Assembly (NCBI GenBank): GCA_015680685.1
Contig: MNCI01013751.1
Coordinates: 23,742-87,741, forward strand
Reading direction: 5' to 3'
DNA from: Gnetum montanum
Lineage: Eukaryota > Streptophyta > Gnetopsida > Gnetales > Gnetaceae
Length of the DNA stretch: 64,000 nt
In this document: one piece after another, positions 10,040 to 30,580 of the stretch
How positions within the stretch are numbered: position 1 is the first letter of the stretch
How the letters are laid out: the number at the start of each line of letters is the position of its first letter
Notes under the pieces: generated by a model
Told to the model about the DNA's origin: nothing
Seen by the model: the letters and a program-made list of their open reading frames with translations, nothing else
Database searches by the model: none
Made by a program: the position numbers and the translations under genes

Positions 10040-13000
10040 TAGCTTTCATTGAGAGCTTTTTGCTTGAAGTTGTAACTGAAAAGCAACATCTTTGAAAATT
10101 TGGTATTTGACACCTGAAGAGAGGTCATAGTTATGTTTTTGCTATTACAAAATAACTGCACATTGAAGCTTCCAAATAGAGTAGAGAAAAAGTGGTTGGA
10201 GATGATTTCAAATGCAAAAAAATGAAGTAGACAAAGTAGGATGATCACCAAGAATGACTTCATTGATGCTTGGTTGAAAGTTGTTACAAATTCTGAATGT
10301 CCATTTCCAAGCATGTTGAGCAACAAGACATTAAAAAAAGAAAAAAGAAAAAAAAGAAAAAAGAAAAAAGAAAATGAGTCTTCACTTCTATAAAGAGGAC
10401 ATTGCGGAGAAACATTTTCCATATGTTTAAGACGAGTGTTGATACAAATATCTTGATGAATAAGATACCTTAAAAAATACAAATTTTAGGAAATGGAGGA
10501 GCTTGCCAAATATTTTAGATTTTCCTCATCCAAAAGTGCAACGATAATTGCATTTTCTAGACCTTATTAAATTTGTTATGAATAAAATCATTCTTTGTAA
10601 TAATCTCATAAGCAACTTTCATATTAATATGAAAAACATATTTGCCATCCTTGCAAAAAATATTTGAAAAAACCTGATGCAAATTATTGTAAATTGCAAA
10701 TGAATTCTCAAGATTAGAAATTAAATTTTCAAAATTTTTTCCCTCTTTCTATTCAAACCATAGAGGCTAGCTTTGTTTCGAGTAATCCATTTATCATGCA
10801 TACACAAATAAGAAACTGTAGTGATACCAAGTCTACTCCAAGTGGTACACAATTTAGATGCATTAGTAACTCAAGCTCCTTCATTAAAAAGAAGCCACCA
10901 TAAACTAATTTGCTAAGCATATATTTTGAAATTGTAATATGATTGTAATTCCAATATTTACTAAGCTTTGACCATGTCTTTCAAATTTGTTTAAGAATTG
11001 GAGAACCACGAATAGAAATGGCTTAAGTAAAAAGAAGACAGTGAAGAAAGTTATTAGAAGACCAACTATTATCATTCTTAGGTTTTCTTTGCATAAGCTT
11101 GTTTCTTAAAAGGGACATCCAAACATCATCTCCATTAATGCACTTTGCAATCCATTTTGTTGCAAGAAAAATACCCTGGTTATAACAATTAATGATGCCA
11201 AGTCTTTCATTTTTTTTGCTACTAGTGTAAATATCCTAAGCAACTTTAAAAAAACCTTTTTTATGTTGCTTAGTAGACCAAAGAAATCAATGGATAATAT
11301 TATCATTTCTCTCATAAGAAGTTTTAAAAGAAGCCTAACAACTGGAGTAATAAATATGAGTTGATTGAAACATTTGCTTAATAACTAAAACTTTGCTAGC
11401 AAGGGTGAGCTTTTGTCTTTCCATTTATCAAGCTTCTTTTCAATTTTATCAACCACATAATTCCACAAAATAGTAAGATTAGGCTCAAAAGAAAAATGTA
11501 GTTCTAAAATCTTGAAGAGAAAATCTTTTTAAAAGATTTTTCAAGGTTTGAGAGTAATCCACTCATCAATATTGTCATTACAATAAACAATAGATTTTTG
11601 CCAATTGATCTAGCCAAATAACATGCAGTAATTCTACACTCTAGCTAAAAGAGTATTGATATGTTTTAGAGAATTGTTAATCTTAAAAAAAAAATCATCT
11701 GCAAAGTGCATGTTAAGTAAGTGTGTATCTTGATCATCAATTGAAATTTCTTTAATGAAATTTCTTTGTAGATCATAAAGTACATTATGTGAAAGTAAAT
11801 CTATAGCAATAATAAAAAGATAGGGAGCTAGAGGACAACCTTGATGAATTGGTTGTTAAAGAGAAAAGGATGAATTTAATCCAAAATTAGTAGCAACTTG
11901 AGCATTAGCATTAGTGAGCAGGGTATGAACAAGTTGAATAAAATAATCACCAAATCTTAGTTTATTAAGACAAGAAATAATGAAATTCCATTCAATTCTT
12001 TCATAAGCTTTGGCATAATCTAACTTAATAAAAACAATGTCTTGGTTAGTATCAAAAGCCTATTGCATTTCTTCCCAAGTTGCAATAACATTATTTAAGA
12101 TATGTCCACCTTTAACAAAACTAGTTTTCTCATGTTTGATGATATCTTCAATAACCTTTTGGATTCAGCAAATTATGCATTTAGCTAAAATTTTATAAGT
12201 ATTGTCAAGAATAGTAATATGCCTCCAATTACCAATATGTTGAAGCTCTCCATTCTTAGGAAGAAGAGAACTCACACCTTTATTAATATTTTTACGAAGA
12301 GAAACATTTTTAATGGCTCATTGGAAAACATGAAAGAGATCATCTACAACGATGCCCCAATGCTTCTTAAAAAATTCAGTATGAAAACCATCAAAACTTG
12401 GAGCTTTACCGATTGTTGAACTAAAGGTTGTTGCTTTGATTTTTTCCATTGTGATTTTTGCTTCAAGAATACTTTGATGTGCTTTTATTATAAGATTGGG
12501 AATATGCATACTAGAGGCCTAGAAGGATTCTTTTCTAAAACCTTCATAAGAAAAAATAGAAGGAAAAATGATTTGCTAAAAAACTATTAATAGTTTTAGG
12601 ATCTTTAATGATGGAATCATTTATATAAAATGATTCCAATTTAGGTACTTGATCCTTTTTTTTATAGAAATTTTAAAAATTTCTTGCAAGGTTTATCTTC
12701 AATTTTTAGCCAACCCATGCGACTTTTAATGAGAGCACTTTTAGCTTAAAAAATATCCCAACATTGTTTAGCATAATAAGCTTTAGCTAAGGTTTTCTAA
12801 GTTTCAAAATCAAAGGGATTTTAGTTTAAAGGAATTTGCATTTGCTTTATAGATTTTGCAAGGTCTTCTTTAACTTGACACTTATGCTTAGCAAATTTTT
12901 TTTAAAACCATCTAGCATAATTTTTGACTCTACAAGTAGTTCGTTGCCACTAGTCAATCCAACCAATATCACTAGTAGGCTTTTTTTTTTTTTGCATTCC

Positions 13001-13290
13001 ATAAAAACTTCAAAATATTTTTCCCATTGGGTCCTATGACCATATTAACATTCATAGGAAAAAGCTCATGTTTTCAAAAGAATGAAAAATTAATACCAGA
13101 GAGAAAAATACTAATAGGAAAATGATNACAAAACTAATATCATGAGCTGAAATCTTAATTTTTTACAGGAAAAGAAAATCTGGAGATAAATGTAGGTTTG
13201 AAAGATACTTTCCAACAATGTTTGTTTGGGAGCTATTAGAAAAGTCTCAAACATTACATGATAAAACTAACATTTAGATGTGGGGGAGAA
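10040..13290 (-). pseudogene. LINE ORF2 (reverse transcriptase, L1 clade), broken
   Basis: Minus-strand pieces in order: a shortened stretch where the endonuclease should be (13.3-12.6 kb; too short for a full domain), then KAPSFDGFHTEFFKKHW (about 12.4 kb), FVKGGHILNNVIATW, FIKLDYAKAYERIEWNFII (about 12.0 kb), QPIHQGCPLAPYLF and the catalytic MHFADDFFF (FADD codons at 11694-11705). A Cys/His region near 10.4 kb reads as a zf-RVT tail and is interrupted by an A-rich simple repeat. The FADD active site is kept while the rest is broken, so it cannot make a full protein. The plus-strand copy has lost this site. Confidence 0.8.
10331..10375. repeat. (AAAAAAG)n-like simple repeat inside the LINE
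   Basis: An A-rich tract of AAAAAAG-type units that reads as a Phe-rich insertion in the minus-strand zf-RVT region. It splits an otherwise recognisable block. Confidence 0.8.
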
Positions 13291-13506
13291 AGCTCCCATC
13301 CTTGATTTTTCAAGCTTAACGTTTGTCTCACAATCCATATCACTAATAAGTGAAAAAGTATCATCTGATGAAAAAACATTTGGAACAGTAGTAAAAATAG
13401 AAAGAGAGTGAGATATGTTTGAGGTTTTTAAATTGAAAGTAGTAGTTGCAAAGTTTTTTTTATGTTGCATTGAATGAAATCCATTTGTATCAATATTTTC
13501 ATTGTT

Positions 13507-14164
13507 TTTTTTTTGGAAAATGATCACGTGATTTTATTTCAAAAAAAAGATAATGTACAAATGTACACAAAAATCATTGACCAGAGTCGACACAACCCAT
13601 CCACGTAACACCATTGTCACCTACAACATACCACATGATCACTCGCCTGCACTGCGCAGCCCACTCACACAGCCCTAGGATCCTCACCCTAGATATTCAA
13701 CCCCCATTCCCAGTAGTAGGGGACATACATGAAACATACACCTCGAAATGCCTAGGACACCCCCTCCCTTATCGATGGGACCACAACACTACCTAACCAC
13801 GTTTGGCCCCGAACTATTGCGTCTTGTGGTCTCGGTGAACCACGTCATAGACCCCAAACTCTCAACTGCAGCCGAGGTTTTTGAGGCATCTATGCTAGTC
13901 GTAGTTTGCCATCTTGTCGATCCTAGCCCAAGTGCTAGTCGCTGGTTCTCTGCTTTGAGCTATGCTAGTCCTATCTAGTGCTTTGATTTCACTACCTCTA
14001 TGCACCTGAGGTCCTATAGGCATGACTCGTTTGCTTCTCTTCGGGCCTCTTGCTGCATGTTCTCCCTCGTTTGCTTCTCTTCGGGCCTCTTGCTGCATGT
14101 TCTCCCACCTGAGCTACCATAGCGCCTGCTCCTCTAGCTGCGCATGCTTGGCCGCAAAGCGGCA
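13507..14164 (-). mobile_element. 658-bp retroposed insert with 18-bp target duplication
   Basis: The 18-mer atcaatattttcattgtt occurs at 13489-13506 and again at 14165-14182, exactly flanking this stretch. Next to the left copy is a T run, which is a poly(A) tail read on the minus strand. These are marks of LINE-driven retroposition. The insert is clearly richer in G+C and CpG than its host LINE and has a 40-bp tandem duplication (14027-14106). On the minus strand a frame near its 5' end encodes MQQEARREANEGEHAARGPK and a further ~47 residues. It could be a 5'-truncated LINE, a SINE-like element or a processed transcript copy; no family recognised. Confidence 0.8.
14027..14106. repeat. 40-bp perfect tandem duplication
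   Basis: The unit starting tcgtttgcttctcttcggg is present twice head to tail (14027-14066, 14067-14106) with no difference seen. It lies in the retroposed insert. Confidence 0.9.
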
Positions 14165-15159
14165 ATCAATATTTTCATTGTTGGTTCCTACTAAAAATTT
14201 CTTTTTAAAAAAGAGGAATTCTCTTTAGATATCAAAAGTTTATTGGCACCTTTAGAATTAAAAGGATTAGGAAAAGGTTGAGAAGTTGTTGAAGAAGATT
14301 TTTTTGTGCTTGTTGAAAACCACCATTATTTGCCTTTTCTAAAAATTGTTGTTTTTTTCCTCATAAACGACTTTTTTATTGCGAATAAGATGATTTTCAA
14401 TAACATGACCTTTACAACAATAATAGCTGCAATATCATTGCAAATTACAATATGTAATTTTTTGGGGAAAACACTGATTATCAGCCTTGTTTTAATTTTG
14501 TCTTCTTCTGCTGTAAATCAATTTTTATAAAAACACATGTGCGTTGCACACCATCTAGTAATTTTTTTGACTGTCTTCAAGATTATGCCAATGCTGCCAA
14601 CAATTTCATTTTTAACACTTTGAAAAATAAGAGAGATTTTCTAATTCAATCTAGCAAGGAATTTTAAAATAATCAAAAGAATATGGATCAAAATCTACTT
14701 TCCATTTCTTGAGCAATAAAAGTGTTATGCTAATCTATAAAGAGTTTAAAATTTAATAATTTCTTAACCATTTCAGAATTTGTTAGTGTGATGGTCAAAA
14801 AAGATTTAGAAAAATAGCGAGTATGCAAAACATTAATTTCATAGCATTCAAGGATAGTCTATATCATTGGTATAAAATCTTTATTAGAGCAAACAAATCC
14901 AATAATCTGCAGAAACATGTATTGTGAAGTGATATCTTTTGCTAGGAATTTATATAAATCTTTTGATAAAACAAAATTGAAAGCTTTAGAATTCTTTAGT
15001 CTCGATGGTTTGAGAAACATTAGTATTTTCCATCTTCAGATCATTCAACTTAAAAAAAATTACTGAAAAAACTCTACTAGAAACCCTTGAGATTAACAAA
15101 CTACTAAGAGAATTCGTCACTACTGTTAGCTATATGAAATCTTTTTTGTTGTACACTTC

Positions 15160-17010
15160 TATTAAGAGTCAATAAGTATTAATACCCATATCTTGGATGT
15201 CTTTCTTTATATTTGCAAATTATGAATGTTTAGCTCTACGTTTTTGTGGGTTTTCCTCATCTTTAATAAAGTGGTTTCTTCTAATAGGTACATTCTCTGG
15301 TCTTCTTAACAAATGACTAAACCATTTGAGATGATTTTCCTTAATCTTTTCATCAATGGGTATTATTCTGAAACTTTACCTAATGAGAGAGTTTTTGATT
15401 CGATTTTTCTTAGTCACAACTAACATCTACCTTAGCATTTGTGTCTTTGCCATGTGTATGTGTTGAACTTAATGGTTTTTGATAGGTCAACATTTCCCAC
15501 CATAAAGGATCACAAGTCTAATAACAGTTCTATAGAACTATCCCTTCAACTTAGTAGGGATTCTCTTATCACAAAGCACACTACTAGCTTTTTGCTATTT
15601 CATCCATCCCATTGCAATTTTATTTGTCACATCATTGTTAATTTCACTATCCATTTAAACAAGTGACCCAAGTATTTGAATTGCTTACATTGAATAACTT
15701 CTTAGTTTTGAATTCAAATCTTCATGTCTACATTACTCACTTTTCCAGTAAAAATGCATTCCATGTATTTGGTTTTACTTCAACTAAATCTCAACCCACT
15801 TGATTCTAGATTGTTTCTTCAAATCTTCATTTTCACAGCCAAGACTTCCTTAGATTTATCCATTAGAACAATATCATCAACAAAGAATGTACACCATGGC
15901 ATATCATATTGAATTTCTTTAGTTAGCTCATCCATAATAATGGCAAACAAATAAGGGCTTAGAGAAAATCCTTGGTGTAGCCCTACCTTCATGGAAAGTT
16001 TTTAGTATCTCTATAGACAGTGTGAACTCAAGTAGTTGCTCCATCATACATATCTTGGATAGCCTTTATGTACGCAAAAGGAGTATTTTTCCTTTTTAAC
16101 ACTCACAAAATAATCTTTTAGGGAACACTATCGTAAATGTTTTGTAAGTCAATGAAAATCATATGTAGATTCCTCTTCTTACACCTAAATTTTTCCATCA
16201 ACTATCTTAGCAAAAATTTAGTCTTCATATTTGATCTTCCAAGCATAAAACCAAATTGGTTCTTAGAAATAGTTGATTCTTGACTTAAACATTGTTCTAT
16301 AACTCTTTCCCATAACTTCATGGTGTGACTTACAAGCTTAATGCCCCTATAGTGCTTACAGTTTTGGATGTCTTCCTTGTTCTTGTATATGGGTACTCTA
16401 GTGCTTCATCTCCAATCATCTAGCATTTTTCTATCCTCCTAAATCTTGTTGAATTAATTTGACAACCAACTAATCCTTATATCTCCCATACACTTCCATA
16501 CCTCTATAGGTATACCATTTGGTCTAGTCGCTTTACTATTTTTCATCTTCATAAGGGCTTTCTTCACTTCAAAGCCATATTTATAGATAGCCATTGCTAC
16601 ATTCAATTTGTTGTCTTTAACTTCATCTTTAGGAAATTCTTCATTAAGTAGCTCCTAAAACAAATACTCCTTCGCTCCAAAATTTCCTTATCTGAAAATA
16701 AGATCCGTTTGTCATTTGATTGGATGCATCTAATATGGTCAAAGTCTTTGCATCTCTTGTTTTGAGTTTTGGCCAGCTTGTAAATTGATTTCTCACCTTC
16801 CTTAGTTTTTAACTTCTCATAAAAAGAATTGAAAATGCTAAGTTAAGCCTTGCTCACTTTCTTTTTTGCAACATACTTTGCTAACTTGTATCTTTCTAAA
16901 TCATCCCGTCTCTAGCTCTGTTGCCACTTCTTGAACACTTATTCTTATCTTGAATTTTTCATTGCACTTCCGTATTCCACCTACATGTTTCTTTTTGAAT
17001 ATAAGCATTA
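15160..17010 (-). mobile_element. RTE-clade LINE fragment (reverse transcriptase)
   Basis: On the minus strand the sequence reads, with frameshifts: a part near 16.95 kb resembling the plant RTE phrase around 'WWN.EVQ', then AYIKAIQDMYDGATT (16.05 kb), KVGLHQGFSLSPYLFAIIMD, ELTKEIQYDMPWCTFFVDD and IVLMDKS. The last includes the catalytic Asp pair (codons near 15873-15881). A 3' part near 15.25 kb resembles the R-rich '...KDIQDMGI' end typical of RTE. This set is specific to RTE-type LINEs rather than L1. ORF is broken; the endonuclease part is missing or unrecognisable. Its 3' end almost abuts the 5' end of the minus-strand L1-type copy. Confidence 0.8.
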
Positions 17011-17379
17011 ACATTAGGTTGGCATCAGGTTGATAACCAGCTGTAAAACACTTATCATTTCTTATGGATTAGTTCGTTTCCACATAATACAAAGATTATG
17101 TGTGTTTTAGTTAAACCATTATCTGAAGATCTTGTACTCACAAATTGTTAATTGGCAAACCAACGCAATTACTGTACGAGTTACCACCTCGTTGGCTATT
17201 TGGATATATTGGTAAGATGCAAAAGTCATAAATAGATTGTCAAGATTAGTCTGAGGCTTCATTTGGGGTAACAAAAGTTAAGTATTATTGTAAAATTCTT
17301 GCTGAAGTCATTGTAAGGTTCTTATCACAATGGTTCTTATATAAATTCTGAAAAATGGCACTACCACAAGCTTTGTTTT
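17011..17379. other. No gene recognised
   Basis: Intronic-looking sequence between the RTE fragment and a SINE-like copy. Nothing else seen. Confidence 0.4.
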
Positions 17380-17610
17380 TTTTGTCAGAAACAAGGAAAA
17401 ATAACGTTAAACTGAGTTAAGCTATTTCTTATTACATCCTAGACCTCGAAAATCTGTTGGACTGGTCCACATTCAGCTATTATTTATTGCACAATGCTTG
17501 TGTACCTGTAAATAACTCACCAGGATTGAACCTGTGACTTGTAAGATACAAGTCACAAGCCTTTACCAACAAGTTGCAGAAGTTACACCTGAAGATTAAT
17601 GGGTTGAGTC
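17380..17610 (-). mobile_element. tRNA-derived SINE-like copy, minus strand
   Basis: On the minus strand an A-box-like ttggtaaaggc (17559-17569) is followed about 27 bases later by ggttcaatcc (17523-17532), a perfect pol III B-box core. This spacing fits a tRNA-type promoter. The body continues toward 17380 but the limits are not defined by a target duplication I could see. Confidence 0.45.
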
Positions 17611-18283
17611 CTTAAACATATTATATCTATTGCATGGGCTGTCTTGCAAATCAATCCTCTTTGACTATTCATATAGCAGAGTTTCCTTAAGAACTTTCAA
17701 AGCATTCAGATTATGACTGGTATTGCATAAAAATTGCACTTTCTAGATTCGAAGTCATAGCTTAAATCTATGAGAGCTCTTGATGTCAAGACCACTAAAT
17801 AATTATCCAGTAACTGTACTAGGAACTGTCAAAACTTATGAATAAGAGTACAACATAAACTATGTGAATTCATTGCCTAAAATTGAATTTTAAACCAAAA
17901 CTGGATTTATTGAAAGAATTAGAAAAGGACCTCATGGATCTATCTATAGGGTAAATCAGTTGAATTATTCAATCAGTTTCAAATTTGCTTCATTATAATG
18001 GCTTAGGGCCAGAGGGGAAAATTGGAATATATATCCTTTGCTTATGTTACATAAAACCATTATGTTCTGTTTTTTGCCTCAGAAGTTCATATATATATAC
18101 TCGCTTCAATTATAAAATGAAGAGAACCAATCTTGTACAAAATTTGAGTATATACAATGTCAGGGCCACTTGTGGGATTTCTGTAATATAATTATCTGGC
18201 TTTTGGTCACTTAAGTGTTATTGCTTTTATACATATTTTCTTTTCTCTGTGATGGTGTAATTTCTAGCAATGATTTTCTGTAG

Positions 18284-27401
<9,118 letters not shown>

Positions 27402-27959
27402 CATTCGGGTTATGCTACCTTCAAAAATACAAGATTCATCTCCAAACTTGTTTACAAATGATTTGTGATTCACAGTGATACTGTAAAGTTTTTGTAATTA
27501 TTTTTTATCTCTGTAATTCTCTCTCTCTCTTATTTGTTAGTAGAAACAGAAACAGCGACAGTTAACATGTTATTTTATTTGATTGAATTTCCTTTCATGC
27601 GTGCTCTTTTGGTTAAAAGGGTCTCCAGAAGAAAAGTGAAGAAAGAAACGGCCCCTAGAGACTCTAGATGTACGACATAGTAAGCGTTGTAATTTCAGGT
27701 AACATTCATTTCAGTATTTTGCTATTGTTAAAAGGGGGTGACCTAGATTCAACTTGTAAGAAACGGCAAACTTTAACTTGCACTGTTAAAAGAAGCTTAC
27801 GATGCAAATCTTTTGAAAACGTTTGTTGGCATTGTATAAGAAGGCAAACGTCTGGGAAGGTATTTATTCCTGATGAAACTGATTTCCTTATGCTAGCTGA
27901 AAGTTTTCATTTGAGGAGTTCGCAAATAGAAAATGATAGGAAATAACTATACTCCTGAA
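27402..27959. other. 3' flank of the NSI-like gene, no further gene
   Basis: Would contain the 3' UTR. A pyrimidine-rich (TC)n tract lies near 27520. An open frame 27668-27946 has no recognisable motif and is not called. Confidence 0.5.
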
Positions 27960-28810
27960 GACTCCCGCCCACTGCTATTAACGAGTGCGGACTTGCGCCA
28001 TACGGTTGCTGTCGGAAAATGGAAAATTATACGTCAGCACAAATTCACCTGTGGTGCCATTTGCCATGTTTCATTTTGGTGCAAATAATATTTTGGGAAT
28101 TAACCTTTGAAGCTAAAATTAAAAGATAAATAATGATACGTTGTGTGGCCATTTTCTTTACATCCATTTAGGTATTACGATGGACATTACTGAGGTTCCG
28201 AACATTGCACAACCCCAGGAGTTGACTATCGTCAACCTCTCGCCCTACCATTAACTAGTGTAGGCGCACACCATTTCGTTACCTAGGAAATATTTCCATT
28301 TTGGCAAAAATTATATTTTAACATTTATATTTTAACATGAATTCACTTTTGGCCCCATTTGCCAAGTTTTATTTTGTTGCAAATCACAGATTGGGAATTA
28401 ACCTTCAACGCCGAAATTAAAAGATAAATAGTGATACAGTTGCATGGCCATTTTCGTTGCATCCATATTCATTTGGGTATTATGATTATACGTTGGCATT
28501 ATTGAGGTTGGGAGAATATTGCACAATATGGGAGATGACTTCTATAAACTCTAGTCCGTCGTCATTAACCGGTTTGGGCCCGCTCATGCCATCTGGTTCT
28601 TTGCCATGTGTTATTGGAGATATTTTCATTTTGGCAGAAGTTATACTTTAGCCCAAATTCACCTTTGGTGCCATTTGCCACATTTCATTTACATGCAAAT
28701 CATATTTTGGGGAATTAACGTTTGATGCCAAAATTAAAAGATAAATAATGATGCTTTGTGTGGTCATTTGCTTTGCATTTGTAGGATTACGATTGTATGT
28801 ACGTCTGAGG
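27960..28810. repeat. Tandem array of ~270-315-bp units, about 2.7 copies
   Basis: The block ccatttgcca - gcaaat.a.a - ttgggaattaac - aaattaaaagataaata - gtgatac/atgatgc - catttt/catttg recurs starting at about 28058, 28355 and 28671. A second anchor 'ttaac.ag/ggt...g.gc' recurs at 27978, 28250 and 28564. Units differ by indels (about 270 to 316 bases apart). No coding content. It may be a small satellite or a tandemly repeated piece of a longer element. Confidence 0.8.
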
Positions 28811-29829
28811 TTTTTCTCGTTGATGTGATCTGCATATGTTTTGATATTTTGTATTTCTGAAGTATTTTAGTTGCATATTTATTTTGTTTTATAATGTTTA
28901 TTTTGTAGAGTAATCATTGCATTTTGCATTTTCTGATTGCAATGTGGAATGAGACTTTGGATTTCGATAGAAACAAGAAAAAGGAAATTACAAGAAAAAC
29001 CAAGAGTTCCAAGAATCATACCTTAGGATCAGGACCATTTAAGGGTGCTAATTGGTAAGAACACTCATTATTCACACTTGCCATTGCCATGGCCTTAAGA
29101 AATCACACAGGGCTTTGTAGGCCAAGTAAATATCCCATACTGCAATCCATGAATTTGGATTTTTCGTTATTTAGAATTCATGACTATCACCATGTCACAC
29201 CTCGAGTGGTACATTGAAAAGACAAACAATTTAGATAACGTGGAAGACATACCAATTTCATTAAAATTCATTACAATAATTGGGTATTTCTATATTAACA
29301 ATCATAACCCTTTTCCTTGATGTTTGCTCTAGAAATAATGAATGAAAATCATTGCTAGGTTTAGATATGAAAGCACACCCATGCTTCAAATCTTAGGAAA
29401 AGAAAAATGTTGACCCAAACCTACTTCACATTGTTTAAGCTTTTATATTTGATGTTTACTATGTATAAATGTTAGGATTGTTTCAAATGCTAACTTTTTT
29501 AACTTCTTAGTAGCGATAACTTTTACAACATGCACATGTTTCTCATAAGTTTACATAATTGCAACATTGTTGTCATTATACCATACTATTCTCTTACTCA
29601 AACCTCTTAATTTTTTTATTGCTACGAATGAGTTTGGATATTCAGAGAATTGCAAAACCTAATGTAAGCACCTTCCTCCTTATGCAATAATAAACTATGC
29701 ATGCTATTATAATTCGAATTGAACATTAATTCCATAAACTAATAAGAATCTGTTGAATGTACTAATATGGTTAATTCTAAGCATTGTTTAGCACCATCTT
29801 TATTATTTTTTGAAGTTTTGTATACCAAT
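28811..29829. other. No gene recognised
   Basis: AT-rich flank upstream of the transposase relic. It may include the 5' part of that transposon, but I could not read terminal inverted repeats. Confidence 0.4.
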
Positions 29830-30580
29830 AAGAGGAATTTAGTTGCATGAGAGTTTTGTCAATGTTTTCAATTTGAGATGGTATTTTTTATTGAGTTTTA
29901 CCTAGTTGTATNNNNNNNNNNNNNNNNNNNNNNNNNNNNNNNNNNNNNNNNNNNNNNNNNNNNNNNNNNNNNTGGTTCATGAAATCAAAATTAGAGTATG
30001 TAGAAGTTCAAAACCAAGTTTCAAAACACACTATTGTGGATTGGTTTAATTTTTGTAAAAACGTATGTGCATATGCTTTATTAAAAAATTGACAAAAAAT
30101 TGGAGGTCTAAGAAAAATAGTAAAGATAAATGAGTCCCAAGTTTGGAAAAAGAAAATATAACAGAGATAGACTTGTAGCAGATTGTTGGGTATTTGGAGG
30201 AATTCAATATGACTCAAACAACATTGTATTTCAATGGATTAAGCTTGACTCTATTATTTATAGTGATATGTGGAAGATTTATGATTCAAAATGACTTTAT
30301 CAACTTCAGTTTGATCATAGGATGGTGAATCACTCATTGCATTTTAAAGACTTAGTGACAGGTGTTTATACAAACATTATTGAAAGCACATGGTGAGCAG
30401 TAAAAGCTAGCATTCTATGAAATGGTTCAAAGCAAGAGTTACATGATTCATATATATTTAAATACATGTGAAGAAGGAAATATGCTCCAAGAAAAGAGGA
30501 TGCATTTTTAATGCTGGTTAAACATATTGTTGAATTTTGTACAAGCCCTTTTAATGATATATACAATAATATATACCATT
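29830..30580 (+). pseudogene. Broken transposase of Merlin/IS1016 type (ISXO2-like DDE domain)
   Basis: After an assembly gap the plus strand reads VSKHTIVDWFNFCKNVC, then IGGLRKIVKINES (where the family has I-D-E-S; the first catalytic Asp is now Asn), a one-base shift, then ADCWVFGGIQYDSNNIVF, SIIYSDMWKIYD (second catalytic Asp in the SD.W..Y motif kept), MVNHSLHFKDLVTGVYTN, IIESTW and, after further stops, FKYM..RK.APRKEDAFLMLV. The order TVVDW...IDES...WVFGG...SD.W..Y...VNHS..F.....TN.IE..W is that of the IS1595/ISXO2-like transposase domain in eukaryotic Merlin elements. Several in-frame stops make it a relic. The N-terminal part runs into the gap; RNLVA..F near 29.83 kb may belong to it. 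It could in principle be another IS1595-related family. Confidence 0.72.
29912..29972. other. Assembly gap (61 N)
   Basis: A run of N interrupts the transposase relic. The true gap size is not known from the sequence. A single N is also at 13127. Confidence 0.99.

Larger units (their letters stand above)
13291..15033 (-). pseudogene. LINE ORF1 (DUF4283-like, zinc knuckle), broken and interrupted
   Basis: Start ATG at 15033-15031 (MENTNVSQTIETKEF). Downstream pieces include SKSFLTITLTNSEMVKKLLN and LLLLKKWKVDFDPYSFDYFK followed by PCWIEL, matching the pattern W..DFDP..F....P.WI.L of the DUF4283 region in plant LINE ORF1. Around 14.4 kb a Cys/His cluster with CCKGHVIENHLIRNK resembles a CCHC knuckle whose last Cys is His. 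The ORF is cut by stops and by the insert at 13507-14164. A single N lies at 13127 just outside. ORF1 proteins of this type bind nucleic acid. Confidence 0.7.
9721..15120 (-). mobile_element. L1-type LINE, nearly full length, minus strand, decayed
   Basis: Read from 15120 down to about 9721: 5' leader, ORF1 (from ATG 15033) with a DUF4283-like region and a degenerate zinc knuckle, then ORF2 with a shortened 5' part, reverse transcriptase, zf-RVT region and 3' end. A second copy on the plus strand (37925-40329, 53510-53606, 55762-56030) aligns along ORF2 and the 3' end, which fixes the family and limits. Many stops and frameshifts. A 658-bp foreign insert with target duplication sits at 13507-14164. 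It lies in the likely first intron of the NSI-like gene, in the opposite orientation. Confidence 0.85.

Noticed and set aside
17523-17570. Possible tRNA gene on the minus strand
   Set aside because: A- and B-box-like words are present but no cloverleaf stems or CCA-side acceptor pairing; treated as SINE-like.
27668-27946. 92-residue frame just downstream of the NSI-like gene
   Set aside because: No motif, no homologue recognised, and it lies between the gene's 3' end and a tandem repeat.
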